NCBI RefSeq assembly: GCF_014651115.1
Contig: NZ_BMWG01000004.1
Location: 310,001-374,000, forward strand
Length of the DNA stretch: 64,000 nt
Direction of reading: 5' to 3'
DNA from: Streptomyces inusitatus
GTDB taxonomy: Bacteria > Actinomycetota > Actinomycetes > Streptomycetales > Streptomycetaceae
The position numbers and the translations under genes are program-made. Every line of letters starts with the position of its first letter. The first letter of the stretch is position 1. The notes under the pieces were generated by a model, which saw only the letters and a list, made by a program, of their open reading frames with translations, searched no databases and was not told the DNA's origin. Shown here piece after piece: positions 53,798 through 62,032 of the stretch.

Positions 53798-54247
53798 ATG
53801 TTGTATGAAAACGGCGAAATACGGTACGAGCTGGCCACCGCTGGCGAGGTACCCGAAGGCCGCGCCACGCGCATCATTGAGTCGCCCGGCCTGGCCGTGG
53901 CCTACATCCAGCCGGGCCACGCCACTGAGCGTCTGTGCCGTGAGTTGACGGAGCAGCACCGGCCCGTCATCGGGTACGGCGGGTGGGTCCAGAACTGGGA
54001 TGGGGACCCTTACCGATCCGACAAGCCCGCCGAAGGGCTGGGATTCGCACACGCGTGGTGGGAGTTCGCAGATTCCGGGGCGTTCCCGGAGGGCGTCATT
54101 TGCTGCCCCGTCGAGCGGGCTGGTGCCCACGTATGGATGATCCACAGAAATGAAGCGACCGAGCAGCTGATCGAAGAGATGACCGTCGTGAGTAAGCGCA
54201 TCATCGGCGATGGTCTATGGCTGCAAAGCTGGGACAAGGACAGGTGA
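53798..54247 (+). CDS. unknown protein between repressor and integrase
   Basis: A 149-residue protein from ATG 53798 (GGGGGT before it; ATG 53786 is possible). The sequence (MLYENGEIRYELATAGEVPE..., later GGWVQNWDGDPYRSDKPAE and WMIHRNEATEQLIEEMTVVS) is soluble, rich in Trp and acidic residues. It ends 6 bp before the integrase start and is therefore probably co-expressed with it. No family is recognised. Confidence 0.6.
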   Translation: MLYENGEIRYELATAGEVPEGRATRIIESPGLAVAYIQPGHATERLCRELTEQHRPVIGYGGWVQNWDGDPYRSDKPAEGLGFAHAWWEFADSGAFPEGVICCPVERAGAHVWMIHRNEATEQLIEEMTVVSKRIIGDGLWLQSWDKDR

Positions 54248-54253
54248 GGAAGC

Positions 54254-55834
54254 GTGGCTGCACGGCGTGCAGGCGGCATCAGTAAGCGTTGCGAATGCCG
54301 AGGCCCCGACGGGAAGTTGCTCGGCACAGGCTGCCCGCAACTTTCGAAGAAGACTCACGGAGCGCATCAACTGCGCCAAGAGCTTCCGCTCGACAAGAAC
54401 GGCAAGCGACGGCCGTTCCGCCGCACGGGCTACCCCCTGGTGAAGGATGCCCAGGCGGACCTTGACAGCATCCGCGCCATCCTCGACCTGGCTGGCGACG
54501 ACGAGGACGCACAGCGCCGCGTCGGCGATCTGCTTCAGAACGTCATGCGTGACCGTCTGGAGATACCGGACCCCATCGAGGTCTCACGGCGGCTCGGGGT
54601 CGGGGTCCCGCTCGACGGTACGAGCACGGTGGGGGAGTGGCTCGACACATGGGTGAACTCCAAGAAGACTCGGCGCAGCACCACGACTGGCTACCGCTCC
54701 CACGTAGAGGTGCACCTGACGCCAGGTATAGGCCACTACCGTCTCGATCGTTGCAACGTCGGGCATTGCCAGGAGTTCTTCGACGCCATCGACGACCAGA
54801 ACGAGGTCATCAAAGCGGAGAACACAGCCCGGCGCGAGCAGCAGGCGCGGTGCAAGTGGGGGAAGAACTCCCGGCCGCCGGCCGCCGACTCCGCACGCCT
54901 GGCACGCGAGCGGGAGAAGCTCGCAGCGATGCCGCCTTACCGTCTGGTCACGGGGCACGCTACGAAGCAGCGGATCCGTGCGACGCTGCGCACGGCGTTC
55001 AATGCGGCGATCAAACGGCAACTGATCACCTTCAACCCGGCCTCCCACGTTGAGCTGGAACCCGGCAAGCGGCCGAAGGCCGTGCTATGGACCGACCGGC
55101 ATGTTGAGCGCTGGCGGGCGACGGGCGAGAAGCCGAGCGCGGTCATGGTGTGGACACCACCGCAGATCGGTGCGTTCCTTGACGAGGCCGAGTCTTCCCG
55201 GCTGTACGCGCTCTTCCACCTCATCGCCTTTCGCGCGCTGCGCCGCGGGGAGGCCGTGGGGCAGGACCGGGCGAATGTCGACCTCGTCGGGCAGGCCATC
55301 ACCATCGCCAAGGAGATCGTCGTCGACGGCTGGACTCCAGTGGAGGAGGAGCCGAAGACCGACGGCTCTGCCGCGACGATCGCTCTTGACTCTCTGACTG
55401 TCGCCGTCCTGCGCGAGCACCGTCTCCGGCAGGCGGCCGAACGCGAGGCATGGAACGCGCATGCGGCGGCAGAGCGGGCGAAGGGCAAGGAGGTGGAGGA
55501 CTGGGTCGACACGGGCAAGGAGTTCGTCGATATCGACGGCTCATGGCTTCACCCCGAGGCGGTGAGCGATGAGTTCCGGCGGATCGTCCAGAGGGCAGAT
55601 CTCCCGCCGATCAATCTCCGGGACCTGCGGCACGTCGCGGCGACCCTTATCCATGCGGCAGGTGGCGACCTGCATGCCATCAAGGAGACTCTGCGCCACT
55701 CAACGATCAAGCTGGCTTCCGACACGTACACATCACTGCTGAAGGAAGTCGACCTGGAGATCGCCGAGAGGGCAGCCGCTCTTGTCCCGAGGGCCCGCAA
55801 GCAGGCTGAGGAGGCTGCCTCAGAGGAGGCCTAG
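54254..55834 (+). CDS. int: tyrosine-type site-specific integrase
   Basis: A 526-residue integrase from GTG 54254 (GAGGAAG upstream). It has an N-terminal arm-binding region with CECRGPDGKLLGTGC, a core-binding domain around VGEWLDTWVNSKKTRRSTTT, and a catalytic domain with the first Arg in [12 protein letters not shown], the second Arg in NLRDLRHVAATLIHAAG, the His in LRHSTIKLAS and the nucleophile Tyr in DTYTSLLKEV. The usual first His of the HxxR box is replaced by Arg (RDLR). It is placed 227 bp from attR, so it belongs to this prophage. It recombines attP with the tRNA 3' end. Confidence 0.93.
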   Translation: MAARRAGGISKRCECRGPDGKLLGTGCPQLSKKTHGAHQLRQELPLDKNGKRRPFRRTGYPLVKDAQADLDSIRAILDLAGDDEDAQRRVGDLLQNVMRDRLEIPDPIEVSRRLGVGVPLDGTSTVGEWLDTWVNSKKTRRSTTTGYRSHVEVHLTPGIGHYRLDRCNVGHCQEFFDAIDDQNEVIKAENTARREQQARCKWGKNSRPPAADSARLAREREKLAAMPPYRLVTGHATKQRIRATLRTAFNAAIKRQLITFNPASHVELEPGKRPKAVLWTDRHVERWRATGEKPSAVMVWTPPQIGAFLDEAESSRLYALFHLIAFRALRRGEAVGQDRANVDLVGQAITIAKEIVVDGWTPVEEEPKTDGSAATIALDSLTVAVLREHRLRQAAEREAWNAHAAAERAKGKEVEDWVDTGKEFVDIDGSWLHPEAVSDEFRRIVQRADLPPINLRDLRHVAATLIHAAGGDLHAIKETLRHSTIKLASDTYTSLLKEVDLEIAERAAALVPRARKQAEEAASEEA

Positions 55835-55858
55835 CGGGTATCCTGAGACGTGGATACA

Positions 55859-55891
55859 GGGCTCCGTCATCGCAGGTGACGGGGCCCTTTC
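55859..55891 (+). terminator. terminator after the integrase gene
   Basis: GGGCTCCGTCA and TGACGGGGCCC form a long stem around a 7-base loop, followed by a TTT run, just after the integrase stop. Confidence 0.7.
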
Positions 55892-55913
55892 TGCTGGCCC
55901 CCTGCTGGCCCGA
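55892..55913. other. candidate integrase arm-type sites, right side
   Basis: The same 22 bases as at 19132-19153: two TGCTGGCCC units with an 11-bp period. They lie 149 bp from attR, after the integrase terminator. Confidence 0.5.
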
Positions 55914-56061
55914 ACGCTCCGGAACAGGGCAGATCTCGCCGGTACAGGACGGTACGGATAGCTACATCGAGAGCAGCTGCCACCCCTTGTGGCCAGCCAC
56001 TTTCGATACAAGGCGGCGCACGGCGATACAGGGCGATACGCGACAGAGACATACTCCCGCA

Positions 56062-56132
56062 GACTCATAATCCGTCGGCCGTGGGTTCGAGTCCCACCCG
56101 CCCCACTGCGAGCCGCAGGTGCAGAAACGATC
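56062..56132. other. attR of the 37-kb prophage
   Basis: The right copy of the 71-bp attachment repeat, identical to 19007-19077. It contains only the tRNA 3' portion, preceded by phage sequence (CATACTCCCGCA), and continues into the intact host terminator. Confidence 0.93.
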
Positions 56133-56146
56133 GCACCTGCGGCTTT
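56111..56146 (+). terminator. original host tRNA terminator, now at attR
   Basis: Stem AGCCGCAGGTGC (56111-56122) with GCACCTGCGGCT (56133-56144) around a 10-base loop, then TT. The attachment repeat ends exactly at the last loop base, so the second arm exists only here, separated from the functional tRNA by the prophage. Confidence 0.7.
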
Positions 56147-56199
56147 GGCATATCCGGGGCCTGTCACGCCATCAGGCGAGCCGAGCTCAAGCCTTGGCT

Positions 56200-57085
56200 G
56201 GGAACCACCTGGGAACGAGAGTCTCCGGGTTGGACCTGCTCGCGCCGTCGGCGCGGCACGAGGGGACGCCGCCTTCTCGGCCGTGTCGCGCCCGACTCCA
56301 CCCAGCGGGTGTGAGTACAGGTCTGTGGTGATCGTCACCGTGGAGTACCCGAGGCGCTTCGACACGATCGCCATGTCGGCCCCGGCGGTGAGCATCAGCG
56401 ACGCCTGCCCGTGCCGCAGGTCGTGCGGCCGCACCCGCCGGCGCTCCCCCTTCGGGCAGGTGCGCGTCATCCTCGAACCGGACGGCGTCGATCAGCCCAC
56501 CGAAGAGCTTGGAGACGTGATCCGGGGGCAGGGCGACGCCGTCGTCATGGGCGAACACGAGCCCGTGGTCCCGGTACACCGACTTCCACTTGCGGCGCTC
56601 TTCCTGCTGCCGCAGTTTGTGCCTTAAGGAGCGCACTGACGGTCAGCTCGTCGAGGTCGATGATCCGATTCTCGCCGCTCGCCGTCTTGGGCCGGGAGAG
56701 CGTCAGATCGATGTGTCCCCCTTCGCAGTACGGGCACGCCACGGGAGGTATGTCCCGCTTCTTGAGCCTGGACACCTGCACAGTCTGCTGCCGCACGACG
56801 ACGAAAGCGCCGAGCTTGGCAGGCTCCCACGGGATGACCTTAGGGCGCTGAGAGGTCGGCGGCTCGACGTTCTTCGCCATGCTGAAGGTGATGAGCTGCT
56901 ACTTCACCACAGTCGTCAGGGCGCTGCCCGGCGTCGCGTGAATGCGGCGAGCTGTCGCCGTTTTCCGCTTCCCGTCGTTGACCTCGCCGAGCAGCTTGTC
57001 GACGTGCGAGAGCCGCAGGTCCCGCAGGCGTATGCGGCCGAAGTGTGGCACGAGGTAGTTGTCGATGTGGTGCCGGTATGAGTGC
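56200..57085 (-). pseudogene. decayed tyrosine integrase of an older element
   Basis: Integrase sequence in pieces. In order on the leftward strand there is YRHHIDNYLVPHFGRIRL, then an in-frame TAG before QLITFSMAKNVEPP, then SRPKTASGENRIIDLDELTV. After a frame change come VFAHDDGVALPPDHVSKLFG and, after another, RPHDLRHGQASLMLTAGAD with a terminal Tyr region (TDLYSHPL). At least one stop and two frameshifts make it non-functional. It is a relative of the intact integrase (compare QLITFNPASHVEL) but clearly different, and points toward the tRNA attachment site. Confidence 0.8.
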
Positions 57086-57367
57086 AGTGGCCCGCTTGTT
57101 GCTTCTTGACTAGGTCGAGCCCGGTCTGGATGAAACCGTCATGGGTCTGCGGCGGCAGGTCGACGGTTCAGCCGGCGCCGGCGACGGGCTGCGCGGTGCC
57201 ATCGCTGCCCGTCTGCGGACCAAGAAGCCGTGAGGGGAGTGGCGGCACCTCTGGACCAGTCTAGTGGCGAGAGGTGCGCTGGCGCAGTGTTCGGCAGCGT
57301 CCGGCGCAGCATTTTGGCTGCGCCAGCACTTGCATCTGCTGCGCCGTACGTGCCATGATCGATCCGC

Positions 57368-57384
57368 CGGAGGATGATCCTCCG
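57368..57384. promoter_or_regulatory. 17-bp perfect palindrome upstream of the HNH nuclease gene
   Basis: CGGAGGAT-G-ATCCTCCG, centred about 30 bp before the likely start at 57407. It could be an operator for autoregulation or a target-like site. It also overlaps the only ribosome-binding sequence for an alternative start at 57374. Confidence 0.4.
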
Positions 57385-57406
57385 CGGAACGGGAGAGGTG
57401 ATGGCC

Positions 57407-58111
57407 ATGGATGAGCCTCGGCGCAAGCCGTCCATCGTGAAGGTTGCGGAGTACGTGGCTTCGGTAGGCGAAGGAGGACGGTTCACGAAGCTGGACCTGT
57501 TCGCCAACGTGCCGGATGTGGCGCAGGCTGACCGGCGTATGCGGGACCTACGTCCGATGGGCTGGAAGATCGATAACTACAAGGTGAACTCAGATCTCAA
57601 GCCGGACGAGTATTTGCTCGTTGAGATCGGAACGCGCATCGACCAGGGCGAGCCTGTGCCTAAGACGGTTCGCAAGAACATCACCGGACCCAAGCGCCGT
57701 CGGATCATGGAGCGCGACGGTCACGCCTGCCAGGTTTGTGGTGTCCACGCTGGCGCTGAGTACTGGGATGAGGCTGGCCGTAACGCCGTTCTGTCGATCG
57801 GTCACATCATTCCGGTGAGCGACGGTGGCAACAATGATGACGAGAACCTGCGGGCTGAATGCCAGCGCTGCAACGATGAGTCCCGCAACAACACTAAGCG
57901 CCCTCCCGCGCCGGGAGAAGTGCTGATACAGGTCACGGCGCTCAAGTCACGGGATAAAAAGAAGCGGCTGTACGCCTGGATGGCTGCTGGACGCCGGACG
58001 GTGGACGATGTCGACGACGCGTTCATCCAGTGGTCCCGGCTCTCGCGGATGGACCGCCTCAACGTGATGGCGAAGCTGGGGAGCCAGGTCATCAAGACTG
58101 ATGGTTCGTAG
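57407..58111 (+). CDS. HNH endonuclease with winged-helix-like N-terminus
   Basis: A 234-residue protein. The start is ATG 57407, eight bases after GGGAGAGG; in-frame ATGs at 57401 and 57374 are alternatives. Residues about 5-60 (IVKVAEYVASVGEGGRFTKL, then ADRRMRDLRPMGWKIDNYKV) look like a winged helix. The HNH domain has CQVCGVHAGAE, then SIGHIIPVSDGGNNDDENL (catalytic His and Asn) and AECQRCNDESRN. The domain order fits type II or modification-dependent restriction nucleases, but no methyltransferase is adjacent. Codon use is less GC-rich than its neighbours, suggesting transfer. Confidence 0.72.
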   Translation: MDEPRRKPSIVKVAEYVASVGEGGRFTKLDLFANVPDVAQADRRMRDLRPMGWKIDNYKVNSDLKPDEYLLVEIGTRIDQGEPVPKTVRKNITGPKRRRIMERDGHACQVCGVHAGAEYWDEAGRNAVLSIGHIIPVSDGGNNDDENLRAECQRCNDESRNNTKRPPAPGEVLIQVTALKSRDKKKRLYAWMAAGRRTVDDVDDAFIQWSRLSRMDRLNVMAKLGSQVIKTDGS

Positions 58112-58118
58112 CCCGCTT

Positions 58119-58164
58119 CCTGCACCGAAGGCGTGAGCTCGCGCAGCTCAGGCTTCGGTGCAGG
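58119..58164 (+). terminator. terminator after the HNH nuclease gene
   Basis: CCTGCACCGAAG and CTTCGGTGCAGG form a perfect 12-bp stem enclosing an inner GAGCTCG region, directly after the stop at 58111. Confidence 0.7.
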
Positions 58165-58233
58165 AGCGATGTGCACCCCATGCGCTGGCGGCGGCGTTGA
58201 GGCTGCCCGATGAGGGAGCGGGTCGTCCTTGAC

Positions 58234-58279
58234 CGGACTCATAATCCGTCGGCCGCGGTTCGAGTCCAACCTGTCCCAC
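58234..58279. repeat. third, degenerate copy of the tRNA 3' end (old attachment site)
   Basis: The first 22 bases are identical to the tRNA (CGGACTCATAATCCGTCGG and onward to 58255). A deletion and several substitutions follow (CGGTTCGAGTCCAACCTGTCCC). It marks the far end of an older insertion in the same tRNA gene, which has since decayed. Confidence 0.75.
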
Positions 58280-58543
58280 CCAGAAGAATCGATGTGACCT
58301 GCGGAAGCGCGCTCGCCGCACGGGCGCCGTGTCCCGGAGCCCCTGCGGATCCTTGAACGAGTCCGTCAGGGGTCTTCGGCCGCGGCATCCCGGCCACCGC
58401 GAGGCCCGGGGGCGGGGCGTCCGCCCGCGCCTTAGGGGGCGGCGGCCCCGTCCACGGCCTTCTCCTCCGGCTCCGGGCCGCCGCCCTCGCTCTTGCCCTC
58501 GCCCGCGCTTGTGCCCTCGTTGAGCGGCGACGCCAAGGAAGGG

Positions 58544-59376
58544 TCAGCCGCCGACGTCCGGGACGAGCAGGGCGCAGACGGTGGCCGCGACCACCAAGCC
58601 CCCGTAACGCCGATGAGCGTGCCGACGGACTGCCCGAGCAGCACCATCGACCAGGCGGGAGCACCGCCTATGTCCTCCTGGCGACCACAGGCCTCAGTGC
58701 CTCATAGGCCGCTTGCAACGCCCCGATCACGAGCGCGAATTGCAGCGCGGTGACCCACGGCCAGGTCCGACTGGAGAACTCCTGCCAGCCCTCGCGCAGA
58801 TCGGCGACGACGGAGGCGCCGCCGCTCGGGCGCGGGCTGTTCCCCAGGCGCAGGGTGGCCAGCAGCGCTGAGGCGGTTAAGGCGGCCGCCGTTGTGTCCA
58901 GGGCCCAGCCGGGGCCGGCCAGGGCGACCATGCCGTCGGCCAGCGAGAGTCCGAGAAGCCTGCCGGTGTCCGTGCCGAAGCGCAGCAGGGCGTTGCGGTG
59001 TGCAGGCGCTCCGGGGGCATCACGTCCGGTATGGCGCCGGTGAGCGCCGGGTAGTGCAGCGCGAGTGAGATGCCGATGGTGCCCACGGGCGGGTTCTCAG
59101 CCAGGAACATGGATGCCAGAGTCGTGACGGCCAGAGCCGACACCAGTTCGGCACCTGTCATCAGCAGATTGCCGGGGCATCCGGTCCGCGATCACTGCAC
59201 CCGAACAGCAGCAGCGCGATTTCCGGGACGGTCTGCGCGGCTAGAACGAGAGTGAGCGTGCTGGCGTCGGCTCCCGGCAGATCGAGGACCGCGAAGGTGA
59301 GGGCTACGGGCCGAACGCCGACCCGAGGACGGCGATGGTGCGGGCCGTGAACAGTACGGCGAACCGCCTGTCACGT
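58544..59376 (-). pseudogene. major facilitator superfamily transporter pseudogene
   Basis: MFS sequence can be followed on the leftward strand across three frames: RRFAVLFTARTIAVLGSAFG at the start, then a frame change to VALTFAVLDLPGADASTLTL and TVPEIALLLFG. After that come PVGTIGISLALHYPALTGAI, GPGWALDTTAAALTASALLA, and finally MVLLGQSVGTLIGVTG with VCALLVPDVGG in a shifted frame. Several frameshifts leave no intact frame. It was probably a 12-helix drug exporter. Confidence 0.75.
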
Positions 59377-59491
59377 AACAGACTTCAGGCTGGGCACTCG
59401 TGCACCCTTCAGAGGAATAACCATACACGGGGTCGCATGATCCGACCCTGCTGGGTCGGCGGGCGCGACCCTTCCACGGGCATGCGAAAGC

Positions 59492-59526
59492 GCCGGTGCG
59501 GCACTGAATAAAAGTGCTGCACCGGC
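59492..59526 (-). terminator. terminator of the tRNA-Cys gene
   Basis: A 14-bp stem (59492-59505 with 59513-59526, one wobble pair) and a short AT-rich loop, located downstream of the leftward tRNA-Cys. Confidence 0.65.
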
Positions 59527-59558
59527 GGCAGTCGTGCGTTTGGAGCGATGAAACTCTG

Positions 59559-59630
59559 AGGCCGCGACCGGATTCGAACCGATATAAATCGCTTTGCAGG
59601 CGATCCCCTGAGTCACTCGGGCACACGGCC
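59559..59630 (-). tRNA. tRNA-Cys (GCA), solitary
   Basis: A 72-nt cloverleaf. The acceptor arms GGCCGTG/CGCGGCC pair over seven positions, the anticodon stem is ATCGC/GCGAT with loop CTGCAAA (anticodon GCA), and the T-arm is ATCGGTTCGAATCCGGT. The discriminator base is U, the main identity element for cysteinyl-tRNA synthetase. It appears functional. From memory, the housekeeping tRNA-Cys of Streptomyces sits in a cluster with other tRNAs and has a different stem sequence, so this may be an extra copy acquired with the neighbouring locus. Confidence 0.85.
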
Positions 59631-60033
59631 ATTGCGAGATCTTATTCAGGCATCCCTGTTAATGTTGCCGCAATACTAGGTCGAGGGGCCCTGTAACCGT
59701 CAAGCAGAATCTCACATTCTGATATGGTTGCATGCTAAACATCTTCATCTGGCCGGAATGCTCTCCTTCAGATGCCCTCTGAGCTGCGACGATGTGGAAA
59801 TTATCGCTGTGATAAGACGGTATTAGGCCATCCGGAAAAAGCCTCTTCGCTAACGCTTGCGATTATAGAAAGGCGGCTGGTAGAACTTGTGGCTGCACCA
59901 CTGGACAGTCAATCCATCTCTCGCAGCCGGTGAAGTTCACAGTCCGGGGTAAATGTACAGAGCGGTGTATTAAGGCTGCTCTTTCTCATGGATGTGTACT
60001 CGCTGTGCGACGCAAATATGGGAGGTCGTCACC
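59631..60033. promoter_or_regulatory. AT-rich leader/promoter region of the B6-centred locus
   Basis: About 400 bp with much lower GC content than the rest of the window (for example GATATGGTTGCATGCTAAAC and GGTAAATGTACAG). No gene is seen. It separates the leftward tRNA-Cys from the rightward locus and probably contains the main promoter, although a specific -35/-10 pair is not certain. The base composition suggests recently acquired DNA. Confidence 0.4.
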
Positions 60034-61272
60034 GTGACTGCACTAACTAATTCATGGCTCATGGATGTGGATCTCAGTCACATAGCGAGCCGTGCCGGGA
60101 CGCCGGTATTCATCTACAGTGAAGCGCGGATGCGCAAGAATATCGGCCGGGTGAAGGACGCTGCGGCGGCGGCCGGCCTGGCGGGGAGAGTGGAGCTTTA
60201 CATTCCATTCTTTCCGAATTCCAACCCGCACTTCATGGCCCCTCTCAAGGACATGGAGGACGTGGGGGTCCTGGTGCAGCTGCCCAGCGAGTACCGACTC
60301 CTGCGCGAGCACGGGTTCAGCAAGTTCATCGTGTCGCCCGGGCATGTGTCGGACGAGGAGATCGGCTTCTGGGACTCCACGGGCCACCCGACCTTCCTGG
60401 CCAGCCTCGACGAGGTCGCGTATTCGCTGCGTACCGAGGCGCCGACGATCAGCGTGCGGATCGACAGCCTCGACTCCGGCAAGCCGGGCATCAAGTACGG
60501 AGAGCTGGGCCGGCTCGCCGCGCTGCTCAAGGAGTACGAGCGCGATCTCACCGGCCTGGAGGTGTACTGCGGCAGCGGCAACACCCTCGACGAGATGGTC
60601 GGCATCGTCGAGCAGGTCATGAGCATCTACCGGGAGTACTTCCCCACCGCCCGGTCGATCAACTTCGCCGGCGGCCACGGCTTCGACTACGACGCCTGGG
60701 ACGAGACGGAGAAGCACTTCGACTGGCACAGCTACTTCCGGGCCCTGGCCGAAGCGGCCCGCCGGCAGAGCATCCCCGAGGATGTGACCTTCCTCTTCGA
60801 GCCGGCGCGCGACGTGCTGGCCGACGCGGGCGCGCTGCTGCTGAGCGTCGAGCGAAGCGTCATCTCCACCCCCGTGTCGAACATTCTGGTGACCAACGGC
60901 TGTCGCATGCTCATGCCCTCGGCCCAGCTGCGCGACCGGAACCACAATGTGGCCTTCCTCGACGCGGGGATGAAGGAGGTCACCACGGGCAGCACGACCA
61001 CGGCCGCCGTCCGGGGCCGCACCATCCTGCGCAACGACTACATCCTGCCCGGCGAGGTCGAGGTCCCCGACAGCATCGACGCGAGCAGCTTCATGGTGAT
61101 CCTGGACGTGGGCGCCTACTGCGCCACCCAGCACATGGAGTTCCTCAATGTGCCCCCGGCCGCCGAGGTCCTCGTGACACCGGACGGCTCCGCGCACCTG
61201 ATCACCAAAGCCGGAGACGACCTGGACAAGTGGCGCAACGTCCTGGCGGACAAGCGCGCCCTGGTCGCCTAG
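60034..61272 (+). CDS. fold-type III PLP-decarboxylase/racemase-like protein lacking the PLP lysine
   Basis: A 412-residue protein from GTG 60034 (GGGAGG eight bases upstream). The overall layout is that of diaminopimelate/ornithine decarboxylases: GTPVFIYSEARMRKN at the start of the barrel, PTISVRIDS...GIKYGE, a Gly-rich phosphate-binding NFAGGHGFDYDAW, then EPARDVLADAGALLLSV (cf. EPGR) and a C-terminal DVGAYCATQHMEF. However, the segment that normally reads YAVKANSN is LYIPFFPNSNP, so the Schiff-base lysine is absent. The usual CESxD active-site Cys region also reads RTILRND. It may bind a B6 vitamer without classical catalysis, or catalyse a different reaction. Confidence 0.8.
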   Translation: MTALTNSWLMDVDLSHIASRAGTPVFIYSEARMRKNIGRVKDAAAAAGLAGRVELYIPFFPNSNPHFMAPLKDMEDVGVLVQLPSEYRLLREHGFSKFIVSPGHVSDEEIGFWDSTGHPTFLASLDEVAYSLRTEAPTISVRIDSLDSGKPGIKYGELGRLAALLKEYERDLTGLEVYCGSGNTLDEMVGIVEQVMSIYREYFPTARSINFAGGHGFDYDAWDETEKHFDWHSYFRALAEAARRQSIPEDVTFLFEPARDVLADAGALLLSVERSVISTPVSNILVTNGCRMLMPSAQLRDRNHNVAFLDAGMKEVTTGSTTTAAVRGRTILRNDYILPGEVEVPDSIDASSFMVILDVGAYCATQHMEFLNVPPAAEVLVTPDGSAHLITKAGDDLDKWRNVLADKRALVA

Positions 61273-61368
61273 GCCTCCGCCCCGGGGCGCCCCGGTTGGC
61301 GACCCCGAACCCATCACCCGTGCTCCGACCGTGCTCCGAGCGACTCATCTCATCCGGGAGTTTTCGCC

Positions 61369-62001
61369 ATGCTCGATCTGAAGGCAGAGGGAATCGACGC
61401 CGCGAAGGGACCGGCCGCGGAGGAGACGCCGTTCGAATTATTCGAGCAGTGGATCACCGAGGCCGGCCGACAGGAGATCAACGACCCGAACGCCATGGCG
61501 CTGGCGACCGCCGGTGAGGACGCCCTTCCCGACGTCCGCATGGTGCTGCTGAAGGAGTACGACACCGAGGGGTTCGTCTTCTTCACCAACACACAGTCCA
61601 ACAAGGGCGCGGAGCTGGCGGCCAATATGCAGGCGTCAGCCGTCCTGCACTGGAAGTCCATGCGCCGTCAGGTGCGTTTCCGGGGCCCGGTGGAGGCCGT
61701 GACCGAGGCCGAGGCCGACGCCTACTTCGTCTCCCGGGCCCCCGACAGCCGGATCGGCGCATGGGCCAGCCGGCAGTCCCGCCCGCTCGGCAGCCGCCGG
61801 GAACTGGACGAGGCCGTGGCCCGTGAGGGAGCCCGATTCGGCGACTCCGAGGTGCCGCGACCGCCCTACTGGTCGGGCTACCGAATACGCCCCACCTACA
61901 TCGAGTTCTGGTCGGATCGGCCGTTTCGACTGCATGACCGATTCGTTTTTAGTAGGCAGAAGCCGGAGGGGCCCTGGCACCTGGGCCGTCTCTACCCCTG
62001 A
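61369..62001 (+). CDS. pyridoxamine/pyridoxine 5'-phosphate oxidase-like protein
   Basis: A 210-residue FMN flavoprotein of the PdxH family. Seen are [18 protein letters not shown] (FMN and substrate contacts), [51 protein letters not shown] and the active-site region [13 protein letters not shown]. The catalytic Arg and His of RLHDR are kept. Canonical members oxidise PMP or PNP to PLP; PhzG-type paralogues act on other aromatic intermediates. The ATG is preceded by CCGGGAG. It follows the decarboxylase-like gene by 96 bp. Confidence 0.85.
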   Translation: MLDLKAEGIDAAKGPAAEETPFELFEQWITEAGRQEINDPNAMALATAGEDALPDVRMVLLKEYDTEGFVFFTNTQSNKGAELAANMQASAVLHWKSMRRQVRFRGPVEAVTEAEADAYFVSRAPDSRIGAWASRQSRPLGSRRELDEAVAREGARFGDSEVPRPPYWSGYRIRPTYIEFWSDRPFRLHDRFVFSRQKPEGPWHLGRLYP

Positions 62002-62032
62002 ACAGCAGTCGACGACATGTAGGGATCAGCCC

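Noticed and set aside
55820..56470. Leftward open frame running across attR
   Set aside because: It joins the end of the broken integrase to the reverse of the tRNA and phage sequence (the GGTRTHGRR segment is antisense tRNA); it is not a gene.
56187..56880. Considered as a working second integrase
   Set aside because: An in-frame TAG and frame changes split the catalytic domain.
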